A stretch of 64,000 bases of DNA from Bdellovibrio bacteriovorus (lineage in GTDB: Bacteria > Bdellovibrionota > Bdellovibrionia > Bdellovibrionales > Bdellovibrionaceae), in contig NZ_CP020946.1 in assembly GCF_002208115.1 (NCBI RefSeq), positions 3,472,001 through 3,536,000 on the forward strand. Reading direction: 5' to 3'. The translations under genes were made by a program, and so were the position numbers. Below are positions 14,097 to 21,665 of this stretch, piece by piece. The notes beneath the pieces are model-generated. The model had not been told where the DNA came from and made no database searches. It worked only from the letters and a program-made list of their open reading frames with translations. Position 1 is the first letter of the stretch, and every line of letters starts with the position of its first letter.

Positions 14097-15733
14097 TAGC
14101 GAGGCTCCTCAATCTTCAAAGTGCTGTTCACTGAAACATTATCAAGGACCTGAACTTTTCCTGAAGGCCAACGAACCTCCACCTTGGAAATATTCTTCAC
14201 CGGACCCAAACCAAAATGCAAAGTCGGATCATTCTGCTGATTCATCGTCCCCGTCACACCATCCACCTGGCGCAAGAAAACCCCATCAGAATGATAGACT
14301 CGCACCTGGGCCGCCACTGCCTGAGTCCCGGAACGAGTTCCCTTGATCTGCACCCGCAGATAGTTGCTTCCATCCCCCATCACGTTTTGCAAAACGCGAA
14401 TGGCCGGAGCTTCCTTGTTCTTCGCTCTGCCTGACTGAACCAGATCCATCTTACCGTCGTTATTCAGATCCGCCCAAGCCGCCGCATAACTGTCAAAGAC
14501 GCGAGTTCCGTGAAGAGCACTGACTTCCTGAAACTTGAATTTGCCAAGATTTTTGTAAAGCACCGAGTACGAGTACGCCAAATCATAAACCTGACTGATG
14601 TAAACATCGAGCAGGCCGTCATTATCAAAGTCCGCGGCCGTGGTCTGCGCCCACAACTCATCGCCTTTGTATTTCGAGAAATCACCGATAGGGCGATAAG
14701 GAATACCGGATTGCGCCCTGACGTCAATCAACCGGTACAACGGATGACCGGTATTGCGATAGATTTTGGAATCATCACACAGATAGCCGCGCTGATCGAA
14801 AGTGCCTTTCGGGGTCATACCCACAAACTTGTGCACCAGATTGGAAACCCACAAATCCAGATTGCCGTCATTATCCAGATCCACCCAGATCGAAGCAATG
14901 GTATGTCCGTACTGAGGCCCATAATACGCCTTGCGGGTGCTGTCATAGAACTTCTTGGGATCGTGATCACCCTGCACATTCAGCAGTGGCGCCTTATCCA
15001 CCATGATCGTGGGATTCAAAGTATAAAAATTATTCGGTCGCAAACGATAGTTAGAAAAATACGCATCGGTCTGCCCGTTATTGTCATAGTCAGCAACGGC
15101 TATCCCACGCAGATAGTTGGGATTCTGCGTGAACACCGAAGGTGTTGCATCCTGAAAATATCGCCCTTTGATATTCAGATACATTTTGGGTGGCAACAAA
15201 GGGTCGCCGAATTTTGGTTCGGCAAAACCAACCAGGACATCCATCAGGCCGTCTTTATTAACATCGACAATCGCCAGATCGTGGGCATGATCTGGCACGG
15301 CAAACTTAAGGGCTGCCGAGGACTCCACAAAGCGACCCAAAGACACCTGCACAAACGCCTGTCCTTTGGTGGTCAGAATATCCAGCAGCCCGTTATTGTC
15401 GATGTCCACAAAGAGCGGGGCCCCTTTTAAATCCTGAATCCCCACCGAGTCAGTCACCTCGGTAAAACGGATGTTCCTTTCGTTACTGACATTGCGGAAA
15501 AGCCTTCCCGCCGCCAGCATATCCACCCAACCGTCACCATCATAATCTCCGAAGACGATAGTCCCGGAATGAACTTTGGGAATTCCCGACAATTCGGTCA
15601 CATCCTGAAACTGGGAGGCTGTAGAACTGAGGTCTTCCCTTCCAGCCTGAAAAGAACCTTCCGGAGAAGAAACTTTAAAGCCGACAACAAAACATCCAAC
15701 AATCACTGCGGCACAGAAAAAAGCACGATTCAT
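14096..15733 (-). CDS. VCBS/FG-GAP repeat protein with ASPIC/UnbV C-terminus
   Basis: The 545-residue exported protein starts with a hydrophobic signal or anchor (FFCAAVIVGCFVVGF). At least seven calcium-binding type repeats follow, including GDYDGDGWVD, VDIDNNGLLD, VDVNKDGLMD, ADYDNNGQTD, VDLDNDGNLD, ADFDNDGLLD and ADLNNDGKMD. These suggest a beta-propeller. The last 80 residues carry an ASPIC/UnbV domain (VRWPSGKVQVLDNV). Such proteins are secreted or surface-bound and thought to mediate binding. The start is placed at 15733, where the ATG overlaps the SDR stop (ATGA) and has an AGGG site; a longer frame begins at 15772. Confidence 0.88.
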   Translation of the reverse strand: MNRAFFCAAVIVGCFVVGFKVSSPEGSFQAGREDLSSTASQFQDVTELSGIPKVHSGTIVFGDYDGDGWVDMLAAGRLFRNVSNERNIRFTEVTDSVGIQDLKGAPLFVDIDNNGLLDILTTKGQAFVQVSLGRFVESSAALKFAVPDHAHDLAIVDVNKDGLMDVLVGFAEPKFGDPLLPPKMYLNIKGRYFQDATPSVFTQNPNYLRGIAVADYDNNGQTDAYFSNYRLRPNNFYTLNPTIMVDKAPLLNVQGDHDPKKFYDSTRKAYYGPQYGHTIASIWVDLDNDGNLDLWVSNLVHKFVGMTPKGTFDQRGYLCDDSKIYRNTGHPLYRLIDVRAQSGIPYRPIGDFSKYKGDELWAQTTAADFDNDGLLDVYISQVYDLAYSYSVLYKNLGKFKFQEVSALHGTRVFDSYAAAWADLNNDGKMDLVQSGRAKNKEAPAIRVLQNVMGDGSNYLRVQIKGTRSGTQAVAAQVRVYHSDGVFLRQVDGVTGTMNQQNDPTLHFGLGPVKNISKVEVRWPSGKVQVLDNVSVNSTLKIEEPR

Positions 15734-16485
15734 TTCAAAGACCCTTCTAAATCCTGAACAGATAGCAGACACGACTGACTTTTGAACGCTTGCGAAGACA
15801 AACAGAATCTGACGACCAACGAAGCCACGTCTGCCGGATCACGCAACTGGTGATCTGATTTCAACTTTTTGAAATTCGCGACATCCGGAAAGTCCTTCTT
15901 CTTCAGACCACGAATGGTCTGCTGCATCTGGGTGTCCAGAACTCCGGGACTGAAGTGGTAAATTTTGATTTTCTTATTCTTGGCTGTCTGTAAATCCAAG
16001 TCCGTGTTTTCGGTAAACATCTTAAGACCTGCCTTGGACGAACAATACATCGACCAGCCCGCAATCGGGCGGAACGAGGCCCCTGATCCGATATTAAAGA
16101 TCGTCAGCGGTTTTTTCTCTTCCGTCGTCAGACGTGCGCACACCTGCGAAAGCAACAGCGGAGAGATCAGATTCGTCACCAGATGGGTGTTCATCTCGGC
16201 CGGATCCAGATCCACCAACGACCCCACGGGATTAATCAGGGCGGCATTGTTAATCAGGTGAACTTTTTTAAAAGGCGAAAGATCCACATTCTCAAGAACC
16301 GATTCAACTTTTTGAATCGTCTTAAGACCCAGGCTGAAATCCGCCGTGATGTGTTTAAACTGCGAAGACCTGATGTTCGGACGAGAGCGTGAAAGGTTGA
16401 TGACCTGATGCCCTTTTTCAAGAGCCTGCAGACAAACCTGCTCCCCCAGTCCCTTGGAACCGCCGGTAATAATAAATAAATCCAT
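15730..16485 (-). CDS. Short-chain dehydrogenase/reductase
   Basis: The 251-residue Rossmann enzyme has the cofactor motif TGGSKGLG near residue 8, the NNAALINP segment near residue 85 and the catalytic set Ser in GSGASFRP with Tyr-x-x-x-Lys in YCSSKAG. The early Ser/Arg-rich LSRSRPN region suggests NADPH. It is closest in style to sepiapterin or benzil reductases, but the substrate is unknown. The start is set at MDLFIITGG because the glycine motif must be near the N-terminus; the open frame continues upstream to 16608. The ATG lies in a perfect 9-bp inverted repeat, and no good ribosome-binding site is near. Confidence 0.88.
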   Translation of the reverse strand: MDLFIITGGSKGLGEQVCLQALEKGHQVINLSRSRPNIRSSQFKHITADFSLGLKTIQKVESVLENVDLSPFKKVHLINNAALINPVGSLVDLDPAEMNTHLVTNLISPLLLSQVCARLTTEEKKPLTIFNIGSGASFRPIAGWSMYCSSKAGLKMFTENTDLDLQTAKNKKIKIYHFSPGVLDTQMQQTIRGLKKKDFPDVANFKKLKSDHQLRDPADVASLVVRFCLSSQAFKSQSCLLSVQDLEGSLK

Positions 16486-16500
16486 AATATAATTATGGAT
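16480..16500 (-). promoter_or_regulatory. Perfect inverted repeat covering the SDR start codon
   Basis: Arms 16480-16488 and 16492-16500 are perfect 9-bp complements with a 3-base centre. On the minus strand the SDR start codon lies in the 3' arm. It may be an RNA hairpin masking initiation or an operator in the divergent promoter region between the SDR and methyltransferase genes. Confidence 0.5.
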
Positions 16501-16634
16501 TCCCGTCTGAAGTTCAGCAAGGGCGACCGGACTGCAGGTCCAGAATTCGAAACACAAAATGCGTCCCACTTTGAAGATAGCTGGACTATGGGTGGAGCAA
16601 TTTCCCATGGTAATCTTGGCGCAGGAGATTCATC

Positions 16635-17492
16635 ATGAACAACGCACCAAAAACCATCCCTGATCACACCGCCGTTCGCGTGGCCTTGTGGCGCGCCATT
16701 CATCTGCAACTGGATGCTTATCCACCGGTCTTCAAAGATGATGTGGGATTGAAGCTGATCGCCCCGGAAGAAGGCTGGCAAAAACGCGGCGACATGCATC
16801 CAGTGGGAACAAAAGGCTATCGCGCCTCTATTGTAGGTCGGGCAAGATTTCTGGAGGATCTGGTTTTAGAGCAAATTCAAAAAGGTGTGGATCAGTATGT
16901 GATTCTGGGCGCGGGCCTTGACACCTTTGCCCAGCGCCATCCGGAAGTGGCTTCCAAAGTCCGCATTTTTGAAATCGACCAACCCGAAACCCAAGCCTGG
17001 AAAAAGAAGCGCCTGAACGAAACCCGTCTGGACACCATCGGCCATCTGCAGTTTGTCCCCGTCGACTTTGAAGCTGGCGAATCCTGGAGAGAAAAACTGA
17101 TTCAGCACGGCTTCAATCCAAACAAGCCTGCGGTAATTGCCTCTACCGGCGTGACTATGTACCTGACCTTGGAGGCCAACATAGAAACCCTTAAAGAGGT
17201 CACTAAGTTTGCAAAAGGATCAACATTAGCAATGACTTACATGGTGCCACTGGATTTAATTGATCCAGAAGAGCGCCCCGGTCACCAGATGGTCTATGAA
17301 AAAGCCAAAGCCGCCGGAACGCCTTTCATCAGTTTCTTCCGTCCCGAAGAAATGACCGCTCTGGCCCTGCAGGCAGGCTTCCCGAACGCCAAACATGTGT
17401 CACGGACACAGATCATTGAAAAGTACTTTAAGGGCCGTACCGACGGACTGGAGCCTTCCACAGGGGAAGAATTCCTAGTCGCCAGCACCTAA
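16635..17492 (+). CDS. SAM-dependent methyltransferase, TIGR00027/leucine carboxyl methyltransferase type
   Basis: The 285-residue protein shows the family blocks GYRASIVGRARFLEDL, then YVILGAGLDTFAQR (SAM motif I, about residues 88-101), FEIDQPETQAWKKKRL and VIASTGVTMYL. These methyltransferases occur widely in actinobacteria and proteobacteria; most substrates are unknown. A GGAG site lies eight bases upstream. The gene is divergent from the SDR operon across about 150 bases that include a palindrome. Fourteen bases before the next start an AAAGGA site begins, so glutathione peroxidase may be co-transcribed. Confidence 0.88.
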   Translation: MNNAPKTIPDHTAVRVALWRAIHLQLDAYPPVFKDDVGLKLIAPEEGWQKRGDMHPVGTKGYRASIVGRARFLEDLVLEQIQKGVDQYVILGAGLDTFAQRHPEVASKVRIFEIDQPETQAWKKKRLNETRLDTIGHLQFVPVDFEAGESWREKLIQHGFNPNKPAVIASTGVTMYLTLEANIETLKEVTKFAKGSTLAMTYMVPLDLIDPEERPGHQMVYEKAKAAGTPFISFFRPEEMTALALQAGFPNAKHVSRTQIIEKYFKGRTDGLEPSTGEEFLVAST

Positions 17493-17529
17493 TTGAGTTA
17501 TAAGCCCGGGTAACAGAGAAAGGATTCTT

Positions 17530-18078
17530 ATGAGCACTCTTCATCAAATCGAATTCAGTACAGCAGATGGTAAAAAAGCGACTTTGGCCGACTATAGCGG
17601 AAAAGTTCTTCTGGTTGTGAACGTGGCTTCCGAATGCGGATTGACTCCGCAGTACGAGGGTCTTGAAAAGGTTCACGAGAAATACGAGTCCCAAGGACTG
17701 CGTGTTCTGGCTTTCCCGGCGAACGAATTCGGCGCTCAAGAACCTGGCTCCAACGAACAGATTCAGGAATTCTGCCGCACTCAATTCGGTGTGAAATTTC
17801 CGGTGTTTGCAAAAATGGTGGTTAAGGGCGAAGGACAACATCCGTTGTACCAGCAACTGACGTCCCTGCAGCCAGCAGCGCAACAAGTTCCGGGCGGCAC
17901 ATTGAAGTCTGTTCTGGAAGAGCACGGCCTTCTTTCCGGCGGTCCCTCTGACATCATGTGGAACTTTGAAAAATTCCTGATCGGCAAATCCGGCAACGTG
18001 GTGGCGCGTTTTGCTCCCGACATGACTCCGGAAGATCCAACAATCGTAAAAGCGATTGAAGCAGAGCTGGCTCGCTAG
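17530..18078 (+). CDS. Glutathione peroxidase-family thiol peroxidase
   Basis: The 182-residue enzyme has the peroxidatic cysteine at Cys36 in NVASECGLTPQYEGL where animal enzymes have selenocysteine, Gln70 in the AFPANEFGAQEPGS block, and the Trp-Asn of IMWNFEKFL. There is no TGA-encoded selenocysteine. Bacterial Cys forms (BtuE type) reduce hydrogen peroxide and lipid hydroperoxides, usually with thioredoxin. A stretch ATLKSVLEEHGLL-like insertion before the WNF motif is slightly longer than usual. The next gene begins two bases after the stop, suggesting a shared oxidative or thiol-stress transcript. Confidence 0.93.
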   Translation: MSTLHQIEFSTADGKKATLADYSGKVLLVVNVASECGLTPQYEGLEKVHEKYESQGLRVLAFPANEFGAQEPGSNEQIQEFCRTQFGVKFPVFAKMVVKGEGQHPLYQQLTSLQPAAQQVPGGTLKSVLEEHGLLSGGPSDIMWNFEKFLIGKSGNVVARFAPDMTPEDPTIVKAIEAELAR

Positions 18079-18080
18079 TC

Positions 18081-18428
18081 ATGACCTGGGTTCTGCTTCA
18101 CAATCCCGGTTGCAGTAAAAGCCGCGAGGCGATCGAAGCGCTTCGTTCTGTCGAAGGACTTGAGGTGCGCAAGTACCTTGAAAACCCCCTGAATGAAAGC
18201 GAACTGCGTTCCCTGATCCAAAAGCTCGACACCCCGGTGTCGAGCTTGGTACGCACGAAAGAAGCGCTTTTCACCGAAGCGCCTTTTGATGTGAATAATA
18301 TGGACGAAGTGATTCAGCATCTGGTGAAAACACCCAAGCTGATGGAACGCCCGGTCCTGATCGGCAGTAAAGCCGCTGCCATCGGACGCCCTTTTGAAAA
18401 GATCCGGGAACTTCTAGGAAGGAAGTAG
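18081..18428 (+). CDS. ArsC-family reductase (arsenate reductase/Spx superfamily)
   Basis: The 115-residue thioredoxin-fold protein has HNPGCSKSREA with Cys11 in the ArsC position, a middle YLENPLNESELRSLIQKL segment, and the C-terminal ERPVLIGSKAAAIGRP motif containing the anion-binding arginines. Glutaredoxin-linked ArsC reduces arsenate to arsenite, but chromosomal members also include YfgD/YffB-type proteins of unknown substrate, and no arsenite pump is nearby. It follows glutathione peroxidase by two bases. A perfect hairpin spans its stop codon. Confidence 0.85.
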   Translation: MTWVLLHNPGCSKSREAIEALRSVEGLEVRKYLENPLNESELRSLIQKLDTPVSSLVRTKEALFTEAPFDVNNMDEVIQHLVKTPKLMERPVLIGSKAAAIGRPFEKIRELLGRK

Positions 18429-18444
18429 GCCCCTCGCCTACTTC
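18422..18444. terminator. Bidirectional hairpin between arsC-like and response-regulator genes
   Basis: GAAGTAGGC (18422-18430) and GCCTACTTC (18436-18444) form a perfect 9-bp stem with a CCCTC loop. The stem covers both convergent stop codons. T-tracts are short, so termination strength is uncertain. Confidence 0.55.
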
Positions 18445-19823
18445 TTGATTCCCGCCAAACGACGGCGGATATCACCCAGTGTACTGCGGGGAATACCCAA
18501 GTATCTCGCCGCTGCCGATTCAGAGCCTTTTTTCTTCAGCGCAAAATCAATCAGCTTCAGCTCAAATTCCGACACCACATGGCTGTAGCGGCCTTCAAGG
18601 GCGGCTTCGTCAATTTCTGCTACAGAAGAGCTTTTGATAACTTCTTCATATACCGGAGCTGATTGCACCAAGTGCGGAGTTAGATCGGACACCTGGATCT
18701 CGCTATCCTCAGCCAAAACACAGGCCACTTCAATCGCAGATTTCAGCTCACGAATGTTCCCCGGCCAGGAATAAGTCAGCAAAAGCTCTTCGGCTTTTTT
18801 GCTGAAGGATTTATCCCCATAGTTACCCGCACGCAGGAATTCGTTTGCCAGATCCAAGATGTCTTCTTTGCGCTGACGAAGAGGTGGCAAAGTGATCGTG
18901 AACTTTTTAATACGGAAGAACAGGTCTTCACGGAATTTCTTATCCGCGATCATTTCTTCCAGGTTTTCATTAGTGGCGGCAATCGTGCGGCAGTTTACTT
19001 TTTTGCCAAAGTCCTGACCCACCGGATAAATATCACCACTGCTCAAAGCACGCAGCAGCTTCACTTGCAGGTCCTGGCTTAGCGTAGCCAACTCATCCAG
19101 GAACAAATCCCCGCCATCGGCACTTTCAAACTTCCCTGCGCGGGACTCTGTCGCACCGGTGAAAGCACCTTTTTTGTGGCCGAACAGCTCTGATTCTGCC
19201 AGATGGGAAGGAATCGCCCCGCAGTTCACGGCAATGAACGGACGGGAGTCGTCGTTTTCAAGACTCCACAAATACTGCGCCATCACCTCTTTACCCGAAC
19301 CGGACTCCCCGCGAATCAAAACCGACTGACCTGAACCACGGATTTTCTTGGCCGTGTCGATCACTGCCTTGAATGCGGGGGATTTGGTGTAAAGATTGAT
19401 ATGGGAAACAAGTTTTGATCCCGCCTGATGCTTCAAGGTCTGATTACGACGAAGCAGACGGTGCAATACCGGGGCCTTGCGCAGAACTTGCGTCAGCACT
19501 TTGCCATCAAAAGGCTTCACCAGATAATCAACCGCTCCGGCTTTCATGCAGGCCTCAACCAGATGGGATTCGTCGTGACCGGTCATCGCCACCACCACCG
19601 TGCTTGGATAGTGTTTGGAGATATGCTGAATCAACTCGATCCCCTGACGTTCGGCGGATTCATCCAGCGACAGATCGGTGAAAACAAGGTCGATAATCTG
19701 TTTATCCAGAACATCCACGGCTTCTTCCAAAGAATCCGCCAAGGCCACGGTGTGTGTCGGGGGAATCTGAGACTGCATGGTTTTACGAACAAGTGTTTCG
19801 TCATCAACAATCAGAATACGCAT
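18438..19823 (-). CDS. Sigma-54-dependent response regulator (NtrC family)
   Basis: The 461-residue protein has a receiver domain (residues 1-115; acidic pocket near Asp7-Asp8, phospho-site Asp50, Lys103). An AAA+ domain follows with Walker A GESGSGKE at 172-179, the sigma-54 loop GAFTGAT at 219-225 and Walker B DLFLDE at 239-244. The C-terminal Fis-type helix-turn-helix (about 430-455, SAAARYLGIPRSTLGDIRRRL) binds DNA. It would activate sigma-54 promoters when phosphorylated. The start overlaps the upstream kinase stop by one base (TAATG), so the kinase is its cognate partner. Target genes are not evident in this window. Confidence 0.95.
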   Translation of the reverse strand: MRILIVDDETLVRKTMQSQIPPTHTVALADSLEEAVDVLDKQIIDLVFTDLSLDESAERQGIELIQHISKHYPSTVVVAMTGHDESHLVEACMKAGAVDYLVKPFDGKVLTQVLRKAPVLHRLLRRNQTLKHQAGSKLVSHINLYTKSPAFKAVIDTAKKIRGSGQSVLIRGESGSGKEVMAQYLWSLENDDSRPFIAVNCGAIPSHLAESELFGHKKGAFTGATESRAGKFESADGGDLFLDELATLSQDLQVKLLRALSSGDIYPVGQDFGKKVNCRTIAATNENLEEMIADKKFREDLFFRIKKFTITLPPLRQRKEDILDLANEFLRAGNYGDKSFSKKAEELLLTYSWPGNIRELKSAIEVACVLAEDSEIQVSDLTPHLVQSAPVYEEVIKSSSVAEIDEAALEGRYSHVVSEFELKLIDFALKKKGSESAAARYLGIPRSTLGDIRRRLAGIKK

Positions 19824-21619
19824 TAGGAAGTCCTTACTTTAAGTTCAAATTGTGAAATCCAAGGCTTCGGTATCAGGTGAACATTCAGCTTACGAACGCG
19901 GTCCTGCACCCATTTTTCGTCAAATTCAGAAGTACACAGATACGCTCTTTTTGCGAGCGCGGCCTGTTCTAAAATCTCAAGGCCCGTTTTGCTGCCATTC
20001 AGATTCTGATCAATGATCAGCAGGGCCGACTCTGACAGGGACGCCAACGGCACCTCAGCAATGAACTTATCCACTGAGCTGTAAAAAGCCGCCGCCGTCA
20101 ATCCCAGTGCTCCTGCCTTCGCCTGCCACGCACTCAGCACATTCAGATCATCATCCACAAAGAATATTTCTTGATCCGTCGCCAGTTCAATGGACGGAGC
20201 CAGCCATGCCGGGTTCTTTTCTTTGGGAACCTTCAAAGTAAAGACCGTTCCTTCGCCTTCCACTGTTGCCACATCCAGCGTGCCACCTGTCCATTCGATC
20301 GCAGTTTTTGCCTGGAATAGTCCCAAACCTGACCCCCCGGTTTTTCCCGAGGTGAAACTGCGCTCAAAAATCTTATCAAGAATTGTGGCCGGAATGCCTT
20401 TACCATTATCGCGAATCTGCAAAGTCCACTTCTTGCCTTCAGCACCCAGAACCAAATCCACCTTGGTGGCGCCGGCTTCAAAGGCGTTATTGATCAGGTT
20501 TGAAACAGCGGACTGAAGTTCGTTGATCTGTAAAACACTCCAGATTTCAGGCAAGGGTGAAACACCCGAAAGGGTCAATTGCTGATCCGGCTTCAAACGC
20601 ACACTGTGCTCATTCACCACAGTGGCGATCAAAGGCTCCACCAAGGTGAGCTTCGGAGCTTCCACCCCGGTTTCCTGATCCGGCTTGGCGATTGAAGCGG
20701 ATAGCTTCTGCACGATACCAGCCACCCTGGCCACGGCGCTTTTTAAAATCGCCAGCGGTTCCATCGGCGCATTTTCAATCTGGCTTAACGCCATGTTCAT
20801 GCTCATCAAGGGGCTGCGGATGTCGTGGGCCACCTGCGCTGCCACCTGACTGCGGGCCTTATCTCGTTCAGCTTCCAGCAAGCGGGACTGACTGGCCTGC
20901 AAAGTCTGCAACATGTGATTCAGGTTTCGTCCCAGTCCGTCCAGTTCGTCCCTGGATCTTCGGTCGGATTCTTCATCGGCCACATTCACACGTTTGGAAT
21001 AATCCTGAGTCTGCGTGATTTCTGCCAGCAGGGAATAAATTGCATTCACCTTGCGCAGCAGGGTTGTCGTCAAAACGCGGGACAACCACAAAGAAAACAG
21101 AATCAGCGCCGCCGCCGTTCCCAACAACGTGTACTTGATGCGATTCAGTTCTTTCTCGATGGTCGCTGCCGATATGGTGGATACCATGCGGTACTCTTTG
21201 CCGCTTTTATCCTGCAATGATGTCAGGACCACCATACGCCCGTCTTTCCAGTAAGCGCCGTCCCCTTTGGAAAGCATTTCCACGGAATCGAACGTGGGCT
21301 GAAACTCGGGGCGAGTCACCTTCCCCATATTTTCATTATCGGGGCCGAACAGTTCCACATTCAGGTTATCCACATCGTGATGGATCATATCTTCCAGCAG
21401 ATTGTTCAGGACCATGCGGGCCTGCGAACCTTCCAGGTTTTCCAGCGTCTGCGCCAGCAGGTTCATGTGATCGATATAAGATTCTTCAAACTCGATGATG
21501 CGATGACTGGAAAGGGCGGTGTTCAGGACCAGACAGACCGTCAACGCGGAAAAGACGGCCGTCCCAAAGATTGCCAGAAAGATCTTTTTTGAAAAGCTCA
21601 TTTGGGAAATTCGACTCAT
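19823..21619 (-). CDS. Hybrid sensor histidine kinase with C-terminal receiver
   Basis: The 598-residue inner-membrane protein has two membrane helices (about 13-35 and 163-182) around a roughly 125-residue periplasmic sensor, then a HAMP-like linker. HisKA carries His265 in QVAAQVAHDIRSPL. The ATPase domain shows Asn377, DNGKG at 404-408 and GSGLGL at 429-434. A receiver-like C-terminal domain spans about 484-598, with DDD at 489-491, Asp537 and Lys585. The kinase is coupled to a sigma-54 activator. The start codon lies in the 3' arm of an 8-bp hairpin. A start at MSFSKK (21601) is an alternative. Confidence 0.93.
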   Translation of the reverse strand: MSRISQMSFSKKIFLAIFGTAVFSALTVCLVLNTALSSHRIIEFEESYIDHMNLLAQTLENLEGSQARMVLNNLLEDMIHHDVDNLNVELFGPDNENMGKVTRPEFQPTFDSVEMLSKGDGAYWKDGRMVVLTSLQDKSGKEYRMVSTISAATIEKELNRIKYTLLGTAAALILFSLWLSRVLTTTLLRKVNAIYSLLAEITQTQDYSKRVNVADEESDRRSRDELDGLGRNLNHMLQTLQASQSRLLEAERDKARSQVAAQVAHDIRSPLMSMNMALSQIENAPMEPLAILKSAVARVAGIVQKLSASIAKPDQETGVEAPKLTLVEPLIATVVNEHSVRLKPDQQLTLSGVSPLPEIWSVLQINELQSAVSNLINNAFEAGATKVDLVLGAEGKKWTLQIRDNGKGIPATILDKIFERSFTSGKTGGSGLGLFQAKTAIEWTGGTLDVATVEGEGTVFTLKVPKEKNPAWLAPSIELATDQEIFFVDDDLNVLSAWQAKAGALGLTAAAFYSSVDKFIAEVPLASLSESALLIIDQNLNGSKTGLEILEQAALAKRAYLCTSEFDEKWVQDRVRKLNVHLIPKPWISQFELKVRTS

Positions 21620-21641
21620 GCTTCATCTTAAAACATGAGTC
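21613..21641 (-). promoter_or_regulatory. Inverted repeat covering the kinase start codon
   Basis: Perfect 8-bp arms at 21613-21620 and 21634-21641 enclose 13 bases that contain the purine-rich AAGATGAAG before the ATG. On the minus strand the ATG is in the 3' arm, so folding would hide the ribosome-binding site in the loop and the start codon in the stem. Confidence 0.5.
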
Positions 21642-21665
21642 TTTTATGTCAAAACAATATGCGGG

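Noticed and set aside
14510-15430. 306-codon plus-strand frame opposite the VCBS gene
   Set aside because: Repeated Ile/Val-rich segments are the antisense of the aspartate-rich calcium repeats and are not a protein family.
17530-18078. Selenocysteine in the glutathione peroxidase
   Set aside because: The active-site codon is TGC for cysteine (NVASECG), and no in-frame TGA is present.
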